DNA of 7,915 nucleotides from Actinomycetota bacterium (GTDB lineage Bacteria > Actinomycetota > Thermoleophilia > Gaiellales > Gaiellaceae), in assembly GCA_003170995.1 (NCBI GenBank), contig PMXT01000061.1:1-7915 (forward strand). The letters run 5' to 3'. The notes under the pieces were generated by a model. It was given only the letters and a program-made list of their open reading frames with translations, was not told where the DNA came from and searched no databases. Both the position numbers and the translations under genes were made by a program. How positions within the stretch are numbered: the stretch's first letter is position 1; each line of letters begins with the position of its first letter. Below, one piece after another: positions 6,767-7,915 of the stretch.

Positions 6767-6781
6767 ATCGAGCAACTCGAT
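6767..6781. repeat. short perfect hairpin ATCGAG/CTCGAT
   Basis: Six-base-pair stem with a three-base loop, five bases before the larger hairpin at 6787-6808. CCGG at 6762-6765 and CCGG at 6809-6812 could close both hairpins into a three-way junction. This may be RNA structure or chance. Confidence 0.3.
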
Positions 6782-6786
6782 CCAAC

Positions 6787-6808
6787 CTATCCCTCGAATG
6801 AGGGATAG
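6787..6808. promoter_or_regulatory. perfect 9-bp inverted repeat upstream of the VOC promoter
   Basis: CTATCCCTC (6787-6795) and GAGGGATAG (6800-6808) flank GAAT. It ends 21 bases before the -35 box TTGACG of the VOC gene. Both arms contain CTATCCC/GGGATAG, which also lies in the hxlR dyad (CTATCCC at 6606-6612). A second HxlR binding site is the simplest reading. An RNA hairpin is an alternative, though no T-run follows. Confidence 0.5.
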
Positions 6809-6829
6809 CCGGTACCGCGTTCGGTTGGC

Positions 6830-6858
6830 TTGACGCTGCGTCACGTAGGCGTGAGACT
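6830..6858 (+). promoter_or_regulatory. leaderless promoter of the VOC gene (TTGACG, 17 bases, GAGACT)
   Basis: TTGACG (6830-6835) matches five of six bases of the -35 consensus. After an ideal 17-base spacer comes GAGACT (6853-6858), which differs only in its first base from the TAGACT at 4893. Seven bases later is ATG 6866. The interval has no Shine-Dalgarno. Confidence 0.6.
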
Positions 6859-6865
6859 TCCCACC

Positions 6866-7234
6866 ATGATCGATCACGTAATCATCGGTGTGACGGATGT
6901 CGCGTCGGCGAAGAAGTTCTACAAGGCGGCGCTCGCGCCGCTCGGCTACACGCTCGGCTTCGAGGGCGAGTGGGGTGCGGGCTTCAAGAACGCCCAGGGC
7001 GATCCCGATCTCTGGATCCGCCCGGAGAAGGCGGTCACTCCCGTGCACGTTGCCTTCCACGCCGAAGACCGCGCTCTGGTGAGTGCGTTCTACGAGGCGG
7101 CTATTGCAGCGGGTGGCAAGGACAACGGGGCTCCGGGGCTACGCCCTCATTACCACGAGAACTACTTCGGCGCTTTCGTCTTGGACGCCGACGGCCACAA
7201 CATCGAGGCCGTCTGTCACAAGCCCACGGGCTGA
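6866..7234 (+). CDS. VOC-superfamily protein (glyoxalase/extradiol dioxygenase fold)
   Basis: Small cytosolic protein of 122 residues, the usual size of a single-subunit member with two beta-alpha-beta-beta-beta modules. Candidate metal ligands at the expected ends of strands are His4 (MIDHVIIGV), His61 (VHVAF) and Glu114 (NIEAV). 'PHYHENYFGAFVLDADGHNIEAVCH' (94-118) is the typical second-module ending. The family includes glyoxalase I, ring-cleaving dioxygenases and drug-binding proteins; sequence alone does not choose among them. An upstream in-frame TTG at 6830 is rejected because it is the -35 box itself and the conserved fold begins at MIDH. Probably transcribed without a leader. The divergent HxlR gene and shared CTATCCC motifs suggest control by that regulator, as for the B. 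subtilis CatR-catDE pair, where CatE is also a VOC protein. Confidence 0.88.
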   Translation: MIDHVIIGVTDVASAKKFYKAALAPLGYTLGFEGEWGAGFKNAQGDPDLWIRPEKAVTPVHVAFHAEDRALVSAFYEAAIAAGGKDNGAPGLRPHYHENYFGAFVLDADGHNIEAVCHKPTG

Positions 7235-7471
7235 TCCGACGCCTTCTCGATCGGGGCTGAGCTCGATCGCGGCGGAACTCGTCAGCGGCGTTGACGCCTA
7301 TGCGATCGAGCATGGCGCGATCCTGTCGAGGAGGACGATTCCTTTTTAGGGAGAAAAGACTCCTCCACGGGGGAGCGGCAAGCTGTGGCGAGCCTTCGCC
7401 TCCGCTCCGACCAGCCGAAAAACAGGGGGAGTTCGAGCTTTGCGAGAGGCCCGTAAACATACTGCGTGTAA
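7235..7471. other. 237-base stretch without a defensible gene, with nested hairpins
   Basis: No frame on either strand gives a recognisable protein. Structure is present. GGCG (7287-7290) pairs with CGCC (7295-7298). GGAGGA (7330-7335) pairs with TCCTCC (7361-7366) around a small TTCCT/AGGGA hairpin (7339-7352). GGAGCGG (7372-7378) pairs with CCGCTCC (7402-7408) around GGCGA/TCGCC (7387-7391, 7396-7400). The first hairpin could terminate the VOC transcript only weakly; no T-run follows any stem. I recognise no riboswitch class here. Confidence 0.4.
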
Positions 7472-7475
7472 ATGT

Positions 7476-7493
7476 GGACTGCGTTGGCAGTCC
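7476..7493. repeat. perfect 7-bp hairpin GGACTGC/GCAGTCC
   Basis: The stem has a four-base loop and lies 23 bases before the ATG of the small candidate ORF at 7517. No T-run follows on either strand, so it is a possible leader structure or operator and not a terminator. Confidence 0.35.
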
Positions 7494-7516
7494 TCAGCAA
7501 TTCCGAAGGTCCGCCG

Positions 7517-7678
7517 ATGAGCGCCATGCTTGGCTCCTCGCGCCGCGACGCTCGAGCGCGTCTTCGTCTCGAGAGCGGCGAGATCATGCTCGTCGAGCGG
7601 GGGGCGTTCAGGTATCGGGTAGCGCGCCTCCTCGTGCGGCTCGAAAAGCGCTTCAGTCCGCCTGAGTTGCGCCGGTAA
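7517..7678 (+). CDS. doubtful small ORF, 53 codons, no recognised family
   Basis: Basic, Arg-rich product (MSAMLGSSRRDARARLRLESGEI... to FSPPELRR) with mostly G/C third positions like the neighbouring genes, and GAAGG (7505-7509) seven bases before the ATG. An in-frame ATG at 7472 would give 68 residues. I recognise no domain, signal peptide or membrane segment. A competing ORF starts on the other strand at 7527. It may be a real small gene, a remnant or chance. Confidence 0.2.
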   Translation: MSAMLGSSRRDARARLRLESGEIMLVERGAFRYRVARLLVRLEKRFSPPELRR

Positions 7679-7741
7679 CCTCTCGTACTCCTTGGGCGGC
7701 GACGGCGGAGCCCGGCGTCCTCAACTGCCCGATCGAGAGGT
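7678..7741. repeat. 8-bp inverted repeat flanking a 48-base loop
   Basis: ACCTCTCG (7678-7685) and CGAGAGGT (7734-7741) are perfect complements; GGGC (7694-7697) and GCCC (7710-7713) can pair inside. Nothing coding is evident between them. Confidence 0.3.
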
Positions 7742-7915
7742 CTTCGTTCCGCTTGGCGCTATACGGCGGGGGCGGCCCGAACGTGGTGCTGTAGCAAACG
7801 TTTCTCGGCGGCCATACGCCGTGTCCTCGAATCGACACAGTACCGACACACTGAGGTGCGTTTCTCAACCACTCGGGACGGTACTGTGGAACGACCCCGC
7901 GGGCGGGTGGCTTGG
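7742..7915. other. non-coding end of window rich in inverted repeats
   Basis: Contains AAACGTTT (7796-7803), an 8-bp palindrome inside GCAAACGTTT that resembles half of a LacI/PurR-type operator. It also holds CGGCG/CGCCG (7806-7810, 7817-7821), GTGTC/GACAC (7821-7825, 7834-7838), a CGACACA direct repeat (7833 and 7844), and CGTTTCTC repeated at 7799 and 7859. No gene is recognised before the window ends; this may be the upstream region of a gene outside it. Confidence 0.35.
7836..7888. repeat. perfect 10-bp inverted repeat CACAGTACCG/CGGTACTGTG
   Basis: Arms at 7836-7845 and 7879-7888 are separated by 33 bases. Ten perfect pairs with mixed composition are unlikely to be chance in so short a region. 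Possible roles are a two-site operator, a structured RNA stem, or the ends of a tiny inserted element. No flanking target duplication is obvious. Confidence 0.45.

Noticed and set aside
6830..6832. TTG 6830 as start of the VOC gene.
   Set aside because: It is part of a TTGACG -35 box, and the conserved fold begins at ATG 6866.
6707..7060. - strand ORF of 117 codons antisense to the VOC gene.
   Set aside because: Shadow of the VOC coding frame extended through the intergenic region; no recognisable domain.
7282..7527. - strand ORF starting ATG 7527 with GAGGAG six bases upstream (81 residues).
   Set aside because: Good Shine-Dalgarno-like sequence, but the second half is low-complexity Arg/Ser, third positions are less G/C-rich than in the real genes, and no family is recognised. 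It also overlaps the hairpins at 7330-7408 and 7476-7493.

Overview
The window reads as a piece of chromosome from a high-GC bacterium. The signs are GTG starts on several genes, strongly G/C-ending codons, a SigA/RpoD-type principal sigma factor with a short linker between regions 1.1/1.2 and 2, and TAnnnT-like -10 boxes. The secreted protein at 4287-4775 carries a 'GxGxxGxTxAxYxxxxGKP'-type repeat that I associate with actinobacteria of the class Thermoleophilia (Solirubrobacterales/Gaiellales). That placement is an inference from style, not a database result. No transposase, integrase, CRISPR array, rRNA or convincing tRNA is visible.

Left part (1-2964), sugar module, all on the + strand. 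The window opens inside a XylH-type ABC sugar permease, cut at its 5' end. After a 150-base gap comes an NADP(H)-type short-chain dehydrogenase. A Gfo/Idh/MocA oxidoreductase overlaps the SDR end by 10 bases and is clearly co-translated with it. Permease plus two sugar-type dehydrogenases suggests uptake and oxidation of a pentose, inositol or related polyol. The substrate-binding protein and ATPase would lie upstream of the window.

Middle part (2965-4905), housekeeping. A principal sigma factor with regions 1.1, 1.2, 2, 3 and 4 stands alone, facing a small secreted protein of unknown function on the - strand. The secreted protein appears to contain an internal duplication. A 130-base divergent region with a GC-only hairpin separates it from the next gene.

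Right part (4906-7234), leaderless genes. An M20-family metallopeptidase on + ends in a CTAG that is also the stop of an HxlR-family regulator on -. That regulator is divergent from a small VOC-superfamily (glyoxalase/dioxygenase fold) gene. All three genes show a -10-like hexamer (TAGACT, TAGAAT, GAGACT) exactly 7 bases before the start codon and no Shine-Dalgarno, so they are probably transcribed as leaderless mRNAs. The SDR, Gfo/Idh, sigma and secreted-protein genes instead have recognisable Shine-Dalgarno sequences. The hxlR promoter carries an ACTAT-N7-ATAGT dyad, and its CTATCCC core recurs in a perfect 9-bp inverted repeat just upstream of the VOC promoter. This is compatible with one regulator controlling both genes.

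Last part (7235-7915) has no gene I can defend. It holds several inverted repeats, including a perfect 10-bp pair at the far end, and one weak 53-codon ORF. I see no clearly new multi-gene system. The most testable novelties are the leaderless promoter architecture, the HxlR/VOC operator link, and the structured non-coding stretches at 6661-6813 and 7330-7888.
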